From NCBI RefSeq assembly GCF_030269545.1, contig NZ_BSTN01000016.1, positions 62,001-126,000 on the forward strand: a stretch of 64,000 nt of DNA. The letters run 5' to 3'. Shown here in pieces: positions 7,202-16,500 of this stretch (position 1 is its first letter; each line of letters starts with the position of its first letter). Both the position numbers and the translations under genes were made by a program. Source of the DNA: Actinomadura sp. NBRC 104425 (GTDB lineage: Bacteria; Actinomycetota; Actinomycetes; Streptosporangiales; Streptosporangiaceae). The notes under the pieces were generated by a model. It was not told the DNA's origin. It saw nothing but the letters and a program-made list of their open reading frames with translations, and ran no database searches.

Positions 7202-8473
7202 TTACGCCTGGCCGCGGGCCATGGCGATGAGGCGGTCGAGGACGCGCGCGTCGGCGCTCAGGCCGTTGTGGGCGTACTCGTTGGTGATCCATGTGCGCAG
7301 GCCTGCGATCGCGTCGGCGGTCTGCAGCGAGTGGTCGCGGTCCACGTACATGTCGTCGTGGTAGACGGCCGCAACGGCCGGGACCGTGTTGGCGGCCAGG
7401 CGGCCGGGGTCGTAGAGGGCGGGCCATTCGTCATAGGCGGCGAGCAGGTCGGCGCACTCGCGCAGGGGGCGCAGCGCCGGGTCCTCCTCGAAGAACCACG
7501 GGTAGATCATCTCTCCGACGAGACGCACCGGCCCGTCGCCGTCCAGGGCGAACTCAGGGAACTCGTCGAGCACCCTTTGGGCCGCCCACTGCGACGCGGC
7601 GCCCTGGCAGTAGATGGCCTCGTGCAGCAGCGCGTAGAGGGGGTGGGAGGCGTACGACACGGACGCGTGCACCTTGTGCAGGAAGGCGTCGGACAGCTGT
7701 CCGCGTCCGATGAACGCCTCCTCCAGCAGGTAGTGCAGGTTGTCGAACTGCACCGAGTTGCCGAGCCCGTGCCCGAGGGTTTGGAACCGCCGTGCCGTCA
7801 GACGCTCCCCGTCGGGGAGCCGTACGTCGTGCTCGCGCAAATGGTCCACGATGCGGCGCACGACGTCCTGGTCGCCGGGGTAGCGCTCGAAGTAACGCTC
7901 GTTGGCGGCGAGCACGCGCGGGTAGGCGGCGCGGTAGACCTCGTCCGCCCCGGCCGTGAGGCTCGGCAGGCCGCCGGTGATGAAAGCCTCGCGCAGGCCT
8001 TCGGGTGCCAGCGACAGGTACGTGACGGCGCAGAAGCCTCCGAAGCTCTGGCCGAGCACGCTCCACGGCCGATCCCCGATCAGTTGTCGGCGCAGTAGTT
8101 CGGCGTCCCGGACGACGGAGTCGGCGCGGAAGTGCCGCAGGTACGCCGCAGCCTCGGCGGAGTCTGGCGGGAGGGTCTGACGGTTGGCGGGGGTGCTGCG
8201 CCCCGTGCCGCGCTGGTCGAGCAGGAGCACCCGGTACTCCTGGAGGGCGCGCTCCAGCCACGCCCCCGGGTCAGCCCCCGGCCTCGTCGCCCGGTGCCCC
8301 GGGCCGCCCTGCAGGAACAGCAGCCACGGCAGGTCGTCGTCCTCCCTGCCCGGCGCCACGACCTCACGCGCGTAGATCTCGATGGTGGGCCCGGACGGGT
8401 GCGCGTGGTCGAGCGGCACTTCCAGCACGTGGTCGGCGCAGACGAACCCGGGGCGACGGAACGCGGACTGCAT
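7202..8473 (-). CDS. Alpha/beta hydrolase, S33 proline iminopeptidase-like
   Basis: A 423-residue alpha/beta-fold hydrolase of peptidase family S33. The oxyanion segment LLFLQGGPGHRA, the LLLDQRGTGRS motif and the nucleophile elbow GQSFGG are classic for proline iminopeptidases, as is the C-terminal TNEYAHNGL carrying the catalytic His. It is expected to release N-terminal proline or act on small amides or esters in the cytosol; no signal peptide is present. The ATG at 8473 follows AAGGGG; an upstream in-frame start at 8512 lacks one. Single transcription unit, convergent with the locus A operon. Confidence 0.87.
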   Translation of the reverse strand: MQSAFRRPGFVCADHVLEVPLDHAHPSGPTIEIYAREVVAPGREDDDLPWLLFLQGGPGHRATRPGADPGAWLERALQEYRVLLLDQRGTGRSTPANRQTLPPDSAEAAAYLRHFRADSVVRDAELLRRQLIGDRPWSVLGQSFGGFCAVTYLSLAPEGLREAFITGGLPSLTAGADEVYRAAYPRVLAANERYFERYPGDQDVVRRIVDHLREHDVRLPDGERLTARRFQTLGHGLGNSVQFDNLHYLLEEAFIGRGQLSDAFLHKVHASVSYASHPLYALLHEAIYCQGAASQWAAQRVLDEFPEFALDGDGPVRLVGEMIYPWFFEEDPALRPLRECADLLAAYDEWPALYDPGRLAANTVPAVAAVYHDDMYVDRDHSLQTADAIAGLRTWITNEYAHNGLSADARVLDRLIAMARGQA

Positions 8474-8576
8474 GCCCCTTACTATGTCGCCCTTGAGGCG
8501 CGCCCCCGTCACCAGGGAGCACCCCTGGGACTGTGGGGCGACCCACCCCCCCCGACATGGGTCGCCCCACAGCCGG

Positions 8577-9848
8577 TCAGCAGTTGCCCGTGACGGTCTT
8601 GCCTTCGAAGCGGTCTCCCAGGAAGCGGGTGACGTCCCCCGCCGCGAGCCAATCGGCGGTCAGGTGCTCACCCAAGTACCCCGAGTTCCACGTGGTGTTG
8701 ATGCCCGCCTTGCAGTAGGCGGCGCGGGTGGCGTCCTCGGTCTCGGTCGGGATGATCTCTTCCAGGGCGCCGCGGTACTGGAACACCGGGAAGCCGATCT
8801 GGTACTTGGCGGCCGAGCCGGGCGTGCCGATGTCCACGCCGAGCTTGCTGCGGTCGGCCAGCTCGCCCCAGGTGCCGTCGGGGCCGCGCAGCTGCCAGAT
8901 CTGGTCGAGGGTCAGCTTGTCCTTGGTGAGGTTCTCCACGCGGGCGCCCAGGAAGCGGCCGAGCGTCCCGAACAGGCACAGGTTCTTGGCGTCCTGCACC
9001 GCCTTGGCGCCTTCGTCGTTCATCAGCTCGTCGAACGGCATGGCCGGGTAGGCGGCGTTGTGCCCGACCAGCGCGTCGGCGGCGAACCCGGCGAACAGGC
9101 CGCCGTTGAGCCCCTGGGCGGTCACCTTCAGGTCGCCCGGCACGCCTCCGGCCGCCGCACCCGCCACTTGCAGTTCGGGCGCGTAGGAGGCGGCCAGCTG
9201 CGCGGCCCACAGCGCGGCCTGGCCGCCCTCGGAGTATCCGGCGATGCCGACCTTGCCGTCCGTGCGCAGGGAGCCGCCGGGGATCTGGCGGGACGTGCGC
9301 GCGATGTCGAGCACGGCTTTGCCCGCGCTTTGCCCCACCATGTACGTGTGGACCTTGCCGTCGATGTAGCCGGCGCCGTCGGCGGCGGCGACCGCGAACC
9401 CGGCCTTGAGGAATTCGGCGACGTTGGGGCCCTCGTAGTGGTCTACGTAGGCCCCGGCCATCTGCTTGGAGAACGCGCACTGCGGGCCGAGGCCCGAGGT
9501 GCCCGGGTGGAAGGCGACGACCGGACGCGACCCGCCCTTGGTCCACGCGGCCTCCGGCACCGCCACGAATCCGGTCGCGACCGTCTTGGCGCCCTTGACG
9601 TCGCTGGTGACGTAGCGCACCTTCCACGCCTTCGCGCGGACGCCGCTGACGCCGGACAGCGTCACCTGCCGGCACGCCAGCAGGTCTCCGGGGGCGCCGT
9701 CGACCCGTGCCGGGGCGGCGGCGTAGATGTCGGCCTCCGAGGCCAGGCACAGCCATGGCGCGGCGGACGCCGGCTGGGCGGCGCCCACCGCCGCAAGCGT
9801 CAGCACGGCCCCGGTCACGGCGGAGGCCACAACGGCTCGAACTCTCAT
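8577..9848 (-). CDS. Secreted lipase, LIP (secretory lipase) family
   Basis: A 423-residue exported hydrolase. MRVRAVVASAVTGAVLTLAA and the following ASA-A site form a clear Sec signal peptide. The mature protein contains VVAFHPGTSG, DGAGYIDGKVHTYMVGQSAG and the nucleophile elbow GYSEGGQAALW, the pattern of the secretory triacylglycerol lipase family known from Candida and many actinomycetes. Several Cys residues (WLCLAS, LLACRQ, PQCAFS, NLCLFG) could form disulfides outside the cell. ATG at 9848 with GGAG seven nucleotides upstream; longer in-frame starts would bury the signal peptide. It is 103 bp upstream of the peptidase gene on the same strand, and co-transcription is possible. Confidence 0.88.
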   Translation of the reverse strand: MRVRAVVASAVTGAVLTLAAVGAAQPASAAPWLCLASEADIYAAAPARVDGAPGDLLACRQVTLSGVSGVRAKAWKVRYVTSDVKGAKTVATGFVAVPEAAWTKGGSRPVVAFHPGTSGLGPQCAFSKQMAGAYVDHYEGPNVAEFLKAGFAVAAADGAGYIDGKVHTYMVGQSAGKAVLDIARTSRQIPGGSLRTDGKVGIAGYSEGGQAALWAAQLAASYAPELQVAGAAAGGVPGDLKVTAQGLNGGLFAGFAADALVGHNAAYPAMPFDELMNDEGAKAVQDAKNLCLFGTLGRFLGARVENLTKDKLTLDQIWQLRGPDGTWGELADRSKLGVDIGTPGSAAKYQIGFPVFQYRGALEEIIPTETEDATRAAYCKAGINTTWNSGYLGEHLTADWLAAGDVTRFLGDRFEGKTVTGNC

Positions 9849-10161
9849 TGCCACTCCAGGGGGTGGGAGGCCGCCGAACCGCCTGGGCCTCCCCTTGGAC
9901 AGGCGGGTCTCGGCAGCCTTGGACTGTGGACGCTGACGACTGTCCCGCCCGCCCCGCCGCGAGTGAATGGACTGGCGCCACATGCCCGGCGCCGCCATTA
10001 GCAACTAGTTGACAAATCGTCTACTAAGGGCGTGCGTCACCAGCGGCTTCCCCGACGCGGCGTCCGGACGGCCGCACGCCCGGGGCGGCTCGGGAGGACG
10101 CGGCTCGGGAGGACATAGCGTGGTGGCCGAAGGTCAGTGTCGTCCGTGAGAGGTCCCCCCA
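9849..10161. other. Divergent intergenic with CAACTAGTTG palindrome
   Basis: About 310 bp between the lipase (-) and dehydratase (+) genes. I see no gene. An AT-richer patch at 10000-10026 holds the perfect palindrome CAACTAGTTG (10002-10011) overlapping TTGACA (10009-10014), a possible -35 box. A regulator site over divergent promoters is plausible but unproven. Confidence 0.35.
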
Positions 10162-11094
10162 TTGATCGAACCCTCTGACATTCGGGCCGCCGCCGCGCGC
10201 GTCTCCGGCCGGGTCCGCCGGACCCCGGTGCTGGCGGCCGAGCCACTCGGCGGCGCCGCGCGCACATGGCTGAAGCTGGAGCACACGCAGCACACCGGCT
10301 CGTTCAAGGCCCGCGGCGCGTTCAACCGCGTGCTGGCGGCGGCCGAGCGGGGGACGCTGCCCGCGGCGGGCGTGGTCGCGGCATCGGGAGGCAACGCCGG
10401 GCTCGCCGTCGCCTACGCCGCCGCCGAGGTGGGCGTGGCGGCCGAGGTGTACGTGCCGGAGACGGCGCCGGCGGTCAAGGTGGCCAGGCTGCGCGCGCTC
10501 GGGGCGCGGGTCGTGCAGGTCGGCAGCAGGTACGCGGAGGCGCACGAGGCCGCGACCAAACGATGCGCCGACACGGGTGCGCTGTTCTGCCACGCCTACG
10601 ACCAGCCCGAGATCTGCGCGGGTCAGGGAACGCTCGGCCTGGAGCTGCTCGAACAGACCTCGGGGGAGGTCGACACCGTCGTGCTCGCCGTCGGCGGCGG
10701 CGGGCTGATGGCGGGGGTGGCCGCCGCCGTCCAAGGGCACGCGACCGTCGTCGGGGCGGAGCCGGAGGCCATCCCGACGCTGCACCGGGCCCTGGAGGCA
10801 GGAGCGCCCGTCGACGTGGACATGTCCGGCGTCGCGGCGGACTCTCTCGGCGCCACCCGCCTCGGCGAGATCGCCTTCGATGTGGCGGCCCGCACGGGGG
10901 TGCGGTCGGTGCTGGTGCCCGACGAGGCGATCGTGGAGGCGCGGCGCTGGCTGTGGGAGCGCTACCGGCTGCTCGTCGAGCACGCCGCCGCCACGGCCGT
11001 CGCCGCGTTGCGCACGGGCGCCTACCGGCCCGCCCCGGACGAGCGGGTCGCCGTCGTTCTGTGCGGCGGCAACACCGATTCCGCCTCCCTATAG
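10162..11094 (+). CDS. Threonine/serine dehydratase-like PLP enzyme
   Basis: A 310-residue fold-type II PLP enzyme. The Schiff-base lysine lies in GSFKARGAFNR, the substrate loop is ASGGNAGLAVAYAA, and the phosphate-binding glycines are in VLAVGGGGLMAGVAA. Length and motifs fit catabolic threonine/serine dehydratases without a C-terminal ACT regulatory domain (deaminating Thr to 2-oxobutyrate or Ser to pyruvate). Serine racemase-like activity cannot be ruled out. The start is a TTG at 10162 with GAGAGG upstream; no ATG gives the full N-terminal helix. The SDR gene starts 9 bp after the stop, so the two are likely co-transcribed. Confidence 0.87.
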   Translation: MIEPSDIRAAAARVSGRVRRTPVLAAEPLGGAARTWLKLEHTQHTGSFKARGAFNRVLAAAERGTLPAAGVVAASGGNAGLAVAYAAAEVGVAAEVYVPETAPAVKVARLRALGARVVQVGSRYAEAHEAATKRCADTGALFCHAYDQPEICAGQGTLGLELLEQTSGEVDTVVLAVGGGGLMAGVAAAVQGHATVVGAEPEAIPTLHRALEAGAPVDVDMSGVAADSLGATRLGEIAFDVAARTGVRSVLVPDEAIVEARRWLWERYRLLVEHAAATAVAALRTGAYRPAPDERVAVVLCGGNTDSASL

Positions 11095-11103
11095 GGTGGC
11101 CGT

Positions 11104-11889
11104 ATGGCGGATTCCTTCGTGGTGACGGGAGGCGGCCGGGGCATCGGCCGGGCGGTGGTGGAGCGGCTGCTGGCCGACGGCGACCATGTGGTGGCCGTCG
11201 AACTGGACGAAGCGGCGCTGGCGTGGACGCAGAGCCATCCCGCCGGTGCACGCGTGCGCGTGGTCACCGGTGACGCCGGGGACGAGGCCGTCGCCGAACG
11301 CGCCGCGGACCTCGCCGAGGAGGCGGGCACGCTCACCGGCTGGGTCAACAACGCGGCCGTCTTCCGGGACGCCTCGGTGCACACGGCATCCGCCAAGGAG
11401 GTCATGGACCTCATCGCCGTCAACCTGGGCGCGCCCCTGACCGGGTGCACGACGGCGGTGCGGCGCTTCCTGGCGGCCGGGACGGGCGGCGCCATCGTCA
11501 ACGTCACCTCGCACCAGGCCCGGCAGGCGGTGCCGGGGTGCACCCCATACGTCACCGCCAAAGCGGCGATCGAGGGCCTGACGCGCGCGCTCGCCGTCGA
11601 GTACGGTCCGCGCGGCATCCGGGTGAACGCGGTGGCACCGGGCTCGGTGCGCACCGAACGCTATGACGAGTTCCTCGCCCAACAGGGGCCCGAGGGGGCG
11701 GCGCACATCGAGGCGGAGATGGCGCGGCTGCACCCCCTCGGCCGCGTCGCGAAGGCCGAGGAGGTCGCGGCCGCGATCGTGCACCTGCTGTCGGACGACG
11801 CGGCCTTCATCAACGGCGCGACCGTCCCCGTCGACGGCGGGAGGTCCGTGCTCGCCCACGACCCGGAGGCCTACGAGCCGCCTTCCTGA
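11104..11889 (+). CDS. SDR family NAD(P)-dependent oxidoreductase
   Basis: A 261-residue classical short-chain dehydrogenase. The cofactor motif is TGGGRGIGRAV, the NAG-type motif is NNAA, the catalytic Ser lies in NVTSHQAR, and the catalytic pair is YVTAKAA (YxxxK). An acidic ELDEAAL stretch at the end of the second beta strand suggests a preference for NAD over NADP. C-terminal GRVAKAEEVAAAIVHLLSDD and VPVDGG are family hallmarks. Substrate not inferable. ATG at 11104, 9 bp after the dehydratase stop. It converges on the serine hydrolase gene, with stop codons one base apart inside a short duplicated sequence. Confidence 0.88.
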   Translation: MADSFVVTGGGRGIGRAVVERLLADGDHVVAVELDEAALAWTQSHPAGARVRVVTGDAGDEAVAERAADLAEEAGTLTGWVNNAAVFRDASVHTASAKEVMDLIAVNLGAPLTGCTTAVRRFLAAGTGGAIVNVTSHQARQAVPGCTPYVTAKAAIEGLTRALAVEYGPRGIRVNAVAPGSVRTERYDEFLAQQGPEGAAHIEAEMARLHPLGRVAKAEEVAAAIVHLLSDDAAFINGATVPVDGGRSVLAHDPEAYEPPS

Positions 11890-11908
11890 GTCAGGAGCCG
11901 CCTTCCTG
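11875..11908. repeat. 14-bp direct repeat across convergent stop codons
   Basis: GAGCCGCCTTCCTG occurs at 11875-11888 and 11895-11908 (20-bp period). The first copy encodes the last residues of the SDR, the second the C-terminal residues of the serine hydrolase on the other strand. A small tandem duplication at the junction is the simplest reading. Confidence 0.7.
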
Positions 11909-13216
11909 GGGCGCCAGCATCTGCAGCGGCAGCGGCTGCACGGGCCGCTGCGCCAGGCGGGCGTTGGGCGGCGGCGTCCCGGCCCCGCACAGGGCCTCCA
12001 TCATGTGTGCGCCCATGGCGTTGTCGATCGGGTGGGGCATGGGGCGCCCCTCGCCGTTCAGCTGCTGGTACTTCATCAGGTTGAAGCCGAACGAGATCTG
12101 CCGTCCGCCGCCCTCGCCGGTCAGCGTCTGCGTCCCGGCGCCCCACACCGCGCCGTCGTGCCCCCAGAACGTGCCGCACGGCAGTTGCACGGAGTAGATG
12201 CCGAGGCCGTAGTTCATCAGCACCGTGCCGTCGGCGCCCTTGACGGGCACGGTGCGGCGCATCTCCGCCAGCGCGGCCGGTCCGACGATTCCGCCGGTGA
12301 GCAGGCGCCGGTAGAAGCGGTTGAGGTCGTCCATGGTCGACACCAGCGCCCCGGCGGTTCCCGCCCAGGACATGTCGAAGAGGCTGTAGTCGCGCGGCGG
12401 GGTGAGGACCCCGTACAGCGATTCGTACATCCGCGAGTGGGCGCCGTAGATCACCGGACTGTCGGGGAAATAGGTGTTCTTCAGCCCCGCACGGCGGATG
12501 ACGTCCCGTGTGATGTATGTCTCCGCCTTCATCCCGGTGACCTTCTCCAGAAGGCGCCCGAGGATGATGTAGTTGGTGTTGGAGTAGGACCACTGGGCCC
12601 CGGGGGCTCCGGTGGGCGGCGCGTCCAGGCCCCATTTGATGAGGCGCGCGGGCGTCAGTGTGCGGAACCGTTTCCTGTCCAGGCTTCTGGACGACGGTTC
12701 CTGGAGCGACGGGAACGCCGAGGCGACGTAGTCGGCGATGCCGCTGGTGTGGTTCAGCAGCATTCGCACGGTGATTTGCCGGCCGCGCTGCCCGGGAACA
12801 TCCTCCGGCAAATAGGCGCCGATCGGCGCGTCCAACTGGATACGCCCCTGTTCCACCTGCCGCAGGACGGCGGCGGCGGTGAACGTCTTGGTGACGCTGC
12901 CCACACGGTGCTGCATGTCCGGCGTCACGGGCCACCCGGTCTGCACGTTCGCCACTCCGGACGCCCCCTTCCAGGAACGCCCGTCATCACGGACGGACGA
13001 GTAAATACCGTACATCCCGGCCTTATGTGTGGCGTCGAGCGTCGCACGCAGCTTGCCCGCATCCAGGGCGGCGCGCTGCGAACCGGACGCGGTCTGCGGA
13101 ACGGCGGGGGCCGTTCCCGCCAGCGCCGGACCCGGCGTGAGCATGATCATCAGTGACATGACCGCGCCCCCGGCCGCCGCCAGTCGCCCCAGACCCCCGA
13201 ACCGCCTCGCCGCCAT
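11891..13216 (-). CDS. Secreted class C beta-lactamase-fold serine hydrolase
   Basis: A 441-residue exported serine hydrolase of the beta-lactamase class C/D-alanyl-D-alanine carboxypeptidase superfamily. The signal peptide MAARRFGGLGRLAAAGGAVM continues to an ALA-G cleavage region. Catalytic elements are SVTK (SxxK, in HRVGSVTKTF), YSN (in WSYSNTNYI) and the third motif HDG (in FWGHDGAVWG). Such proteins range from carboxypeptidases to esterases and D-amino-peptidases. Nothing indicates drug resistance specifically. Upstream lies a distinctly less GC-rich 200 bp. Confidence 0.87.
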   Translation of the reverse strand: MAARRFGGLGRLAAAGGAVMSLMIMLTPGPALAGTAPAVPQTASGSQRAALDAGKLRATLDATHKAGMYGIYSSVRDDGRSWKGASGVANVQTGWPVTPDMQHRVGSVTKTFTAAAVLRQVEQGRIQLDAPIGAYLPEDVPGQRGRQITVRMLLNHTSGIADYVASAFPSLQEPSSRSLDRKRFRTLTPARLIKWGLDAPPTGAPGAQWSYSNTNYIILGRLLEKVTGMKAETYITRDVIRRAGLKNTYFPDSPVIYGAHSRMYESLYGVLTPPRDYSLFDMSWAGTAGALVSTMDDLNRFYRRLLTGGIVGPAALAEMRRTVPVKGADGTVLMNYGLGIYSVQLPCGTFWGHDGAVWGAGTQTLTGEGGGRQISFGFNLMKYQQLNGEGRPMPHPIDNAMGAHMMEALCGAGTPPPNARLAQRPVQPLPLQMLAPQEGGS

Positions 13217-13506
13217 TCCGCCCTCTCTTCCGCATGATCGCGCACTTACCAGTCTTCTAGGCCGCGACCCCAGATGTCATCCGTTTCCGGTATGAGATCG
13301 ACATCTTTCCTCGGCCTCTTAAACCTGATACGACCAGCCACACGACCAGAGAGAACCAAGAAAGCGAACAGACGGCCATATCCAGCGCACGATCCGGCGA
13401 ACGGCACCGAGACCGGACCGGCCCGGCACACAGCAACGGAGATCATCCGATGTGATGGCCCGGCCGCGCCGGGACCCGCCCGCAGCCGGGCCTGAGAACG
13501 GCTCCA
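13217..13506. other. Lower-GC intergenic segment
   Basis: Between the serine hydrolase and pyruvate carboxylase genes (both -). The part at about 13246-13445 is visibly poorer in G+C than its surroundings. Open frames on both strands show no family features. A 15-codon frame on the minus strand (ATG near 13318, preceded by GAGGAAAG) could be a leader peptide for the hydrolase gene. I cannot support a gene here. Confidence 0.3.
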
Positions 13507-13561
13507 GCGGCCGCCGACCGCCCCTCGGGAGCGAGGGAAGGGCGGGGCGACCGGCGGCCGC
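13507..13561. terminator. Hairpin downstream of pyc
   Basis: GCGGCCGCCG at 13507-13516 pairs with CGGCGGCCGC at 13552-13561, with further pairing inside (CCGCCCCT against AGGGCGGG). It lies 28 bp beyond the pyruvate carboxylase stop. No T-tract. Confidence 0.6.
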
Positions 13562-13589
13562 CTGAGCGCCTCTCAGACGCTTCGGCCGA

Positions 13590-16500
13590 TCAGGAGATCA
13601 CCAGCAGCAGGTCGCCCGCCCGGACCGAGGACACCTCGGGCACGGCCAGCCGCGTGACGGTGCCGCCGACCGCGGCGGTGATGGCGGCCTCCATCTTCAT
13701 CGCCTCGATGGTGGCGACCACGTCCCCTGCGGCGACCCGCTCCCCCTTGGCCACGCGCAGCGTGACCGAACCGTCGAACGGTGCGGCGACGTGCCCGGGC
13801 TCGTCGGGGTCGGCGCGCTCGACCGGCGGCGCGTCGGCCGCCGCGGACCTGTCGCGCACCGACAGCGTGCGCAGCTGCCCGTTGACGGTGCAGATGACCT
13901 GCCGGAAGCCCGCCTCGTCGAGCCCGCCCACGGCCTCCAGGCCGGCCAGCACGCGCACCCCCGGCTCCAGGTCGATGGCGACCTCCCGGCCCGGCTGGAG
14001 GCCGTACAGGAAGGCGGCGGTGGGCACCACCGACAGGTCGCCGTAGGCGGCGCGCGCCTCGCGGTACTCGCGGGCGGGGCCGGGGAACAGCAGCCGGTCG
14101 AGCGTGTCGCGGACGCCGGGCCACGCCAGCGCCTTGTCCTCCTCCTCGGTGAGCTCGCCGCGCACGGGGGTGTACCGGCGCCCGCTCAGGGCCCTGTCAC
14201 GGAACGGCTGCGGCCAGCCCCCGGGCGGGTCGCCCAGTTCCCCGTGCAGGAAGCCGACGACGCTGTCGGGCACGTCGTACCGCTCCGGATGCGCGGCGAA
14301 GTCGTCGGGGTCGGCGCCCACGGCGACCAGGTGCAGCGCCAGGTCGCCGACCACCTTGCTGGACGGGGTGACCTTGACCAGGCGCCCCAGGATGCGGTCG
14401 GCGGCCGCGTACAGGCGCTCGATCTCCTCGAACCTGTCGCCGAGGCCGAGGGCGACCGCCTGCTGCCGCAGGTTCGACAGCTGCCCGCCGGGGATCTCGT
14501 GCTCGTACACCCGCCCCGTGGGGGACGGCAGACCCATCTCGAACGGGGCGTACAGGCGCCGCACCGCCTCCCAGTAGGGCTCCATCGCGGTGAGCGCGCC
14601 CAGGTCCAGCCCGGTGGCGCGCTCGGTCGCGTCGGTGTGCGCGACGATCGCCTGCAGCGGCGGCTGGCTGGTGGTGCCCGACAAAGGAGCCGCGGCGCCG
14701 TCGACGGCGTCCACCCCGGCCTCGACGGCGGCCAGGTAGGTGGCCAGCTGCCCGCCCGCGGTGTCGTGCGTGTGCAGGTGGACGGGCAGGTCGAACCTCT
14801 GGCGCAGCGCGCTGACGAGGGTGCGCGCGGCCGGTGCCCGCAGCAGGCCCGCCATGTCCTTGATGCACAGGACGTGCACGCCCGCCTCGACGAGCCGTTC
14901 GGCCAGCCGCAGGTAGTAGTCGAGCGTGTAGACCTTCTCGGCGGGCGACGACAGGTCGGCGGTGTAGCAGAGGGTGCCTTCGGCCAGCGCGTGCGTCTCC
15001 AGCACGGCGTCGATGGCCGGCCGCATGCGCTCCACGTCGTTGAGCGCGTCGAACACCCGGAAGATGTCCACGCCGGTGCGGGCGGCCTCGGCCACGAACG
15101 CGCGCGTCACCGACTCGGGGTACGGGGTGTAGCCGACGGTGTTGGCGCCCCGCAGCAGCATCTGGATGCACAGGTTGGGCGCGGCCTCGCGGATCGCGGC
15201 CAGACGGTCCCAGGGCGACTCGGACAGGAAGCGCAGCGCCACGTCGTAGGTGGCGCCGCCCCACGCCTCCAGCGACAGCAGCTGCGGGGTCATGCGCGCC
15301 ATGTACGGGGCCGCCGCCACCAGGTCGTAGGTGCGCACCCGGGTGGCCAGCAGGGACTGGTGGGCGTCCCGGAACGTGGTGTCGGTGACCGCCAGGGCCG
15401 ACTGGGCGCGCAGCCGTTCGGCGAACGCGCGCGGCCCGAGCGCCAGCAGAAGGTCGCGCGAGCCCTCCGGGACGGGGCCTTCCAGGTCGAGCGGCGGGAG
15501 CTTGCCGCGCGGGTCCAGGTCCGTGGGCGCGTCCCCGTGCGGCTTGTTGACGGTCACGTCGGCCAGGTAGCGCACGAGGCGTGTGGCGCGGTCGCCGCTG
15601 GAACGGGCGGTCAGCAGTTCGGGATGGTCGGCGATGTAGGAGGTCGTGACACCGCCCGCGCGGAATTCGGCGTCGTCCAGCACGGCGCGCAGGAACGGGA
15701 TGTTCGTCGCGACGCCCCGGATGCGGAACTCGGTCACGGCCCGGCGCGCGCGCCGCACCGCCTCCTCCAGGGTCCGGCCCCGGCACGTCAGCTTGACCAG
15801 GAGCGAGTCGAAGTGGGGCGTGACCACTGCGCCGGCGTGGGCCGTCCCGGTGTCCAGGCGCACGCCCGCGCCGCCCGGGGAGCGGTACGCCGAGATCCTG
15901 CCCGTGTCGGGGCGGAAGTCGTTGGCGGGGTCCTCCGTGGTGATGCGGCACTGCACCGCGTACCCGGAGACGGTGACGTTCTGCTGGGCGATCCCCAGAT
16001 CCTCCAGGGTCTCCCCGCCCGCGACGCGCAGCTGGCTCTGCACGAGGTCGATGCCGGTCACCTCCTCGGTGACCGTGTGCTCGACCTGGATGCGCGGGTT
16101 CATTTCGATGAAGACGTGCCGCCCGGACGCGTCCACGAGGAACTCCACGGTCCCCGCGTTGACGTATCCGATCGCCTCGGCGAACGCCACGGCGTCCCGG
16201 CAGAGCCGCTGCACGACCGCCGCGTCCAGGCGGGGGGCAGGGGCGATCTCCACGACCTTCTGGTGGCGGCGCTGCACGGAGCAGTCGCGCTCACGCAGGT
16301 GCACGACGTGCCCGGCTGCGTCGGCGAGCACCTGCACCTCGATGTGGCGCGGCCGGTCGACGGCCTGCTCCAGGAACACCGTGGGGTCGCCGAACGCGGT
16401 CTGCGCCTCCCTGCGGGCCGTCTCGACGGCCGCCAGGAGCTCCTCGCGCCGGTCGACGCGGCGCAGCCCGCGTCCGCCGCCGCCCGCGGCCGCCTTGACG

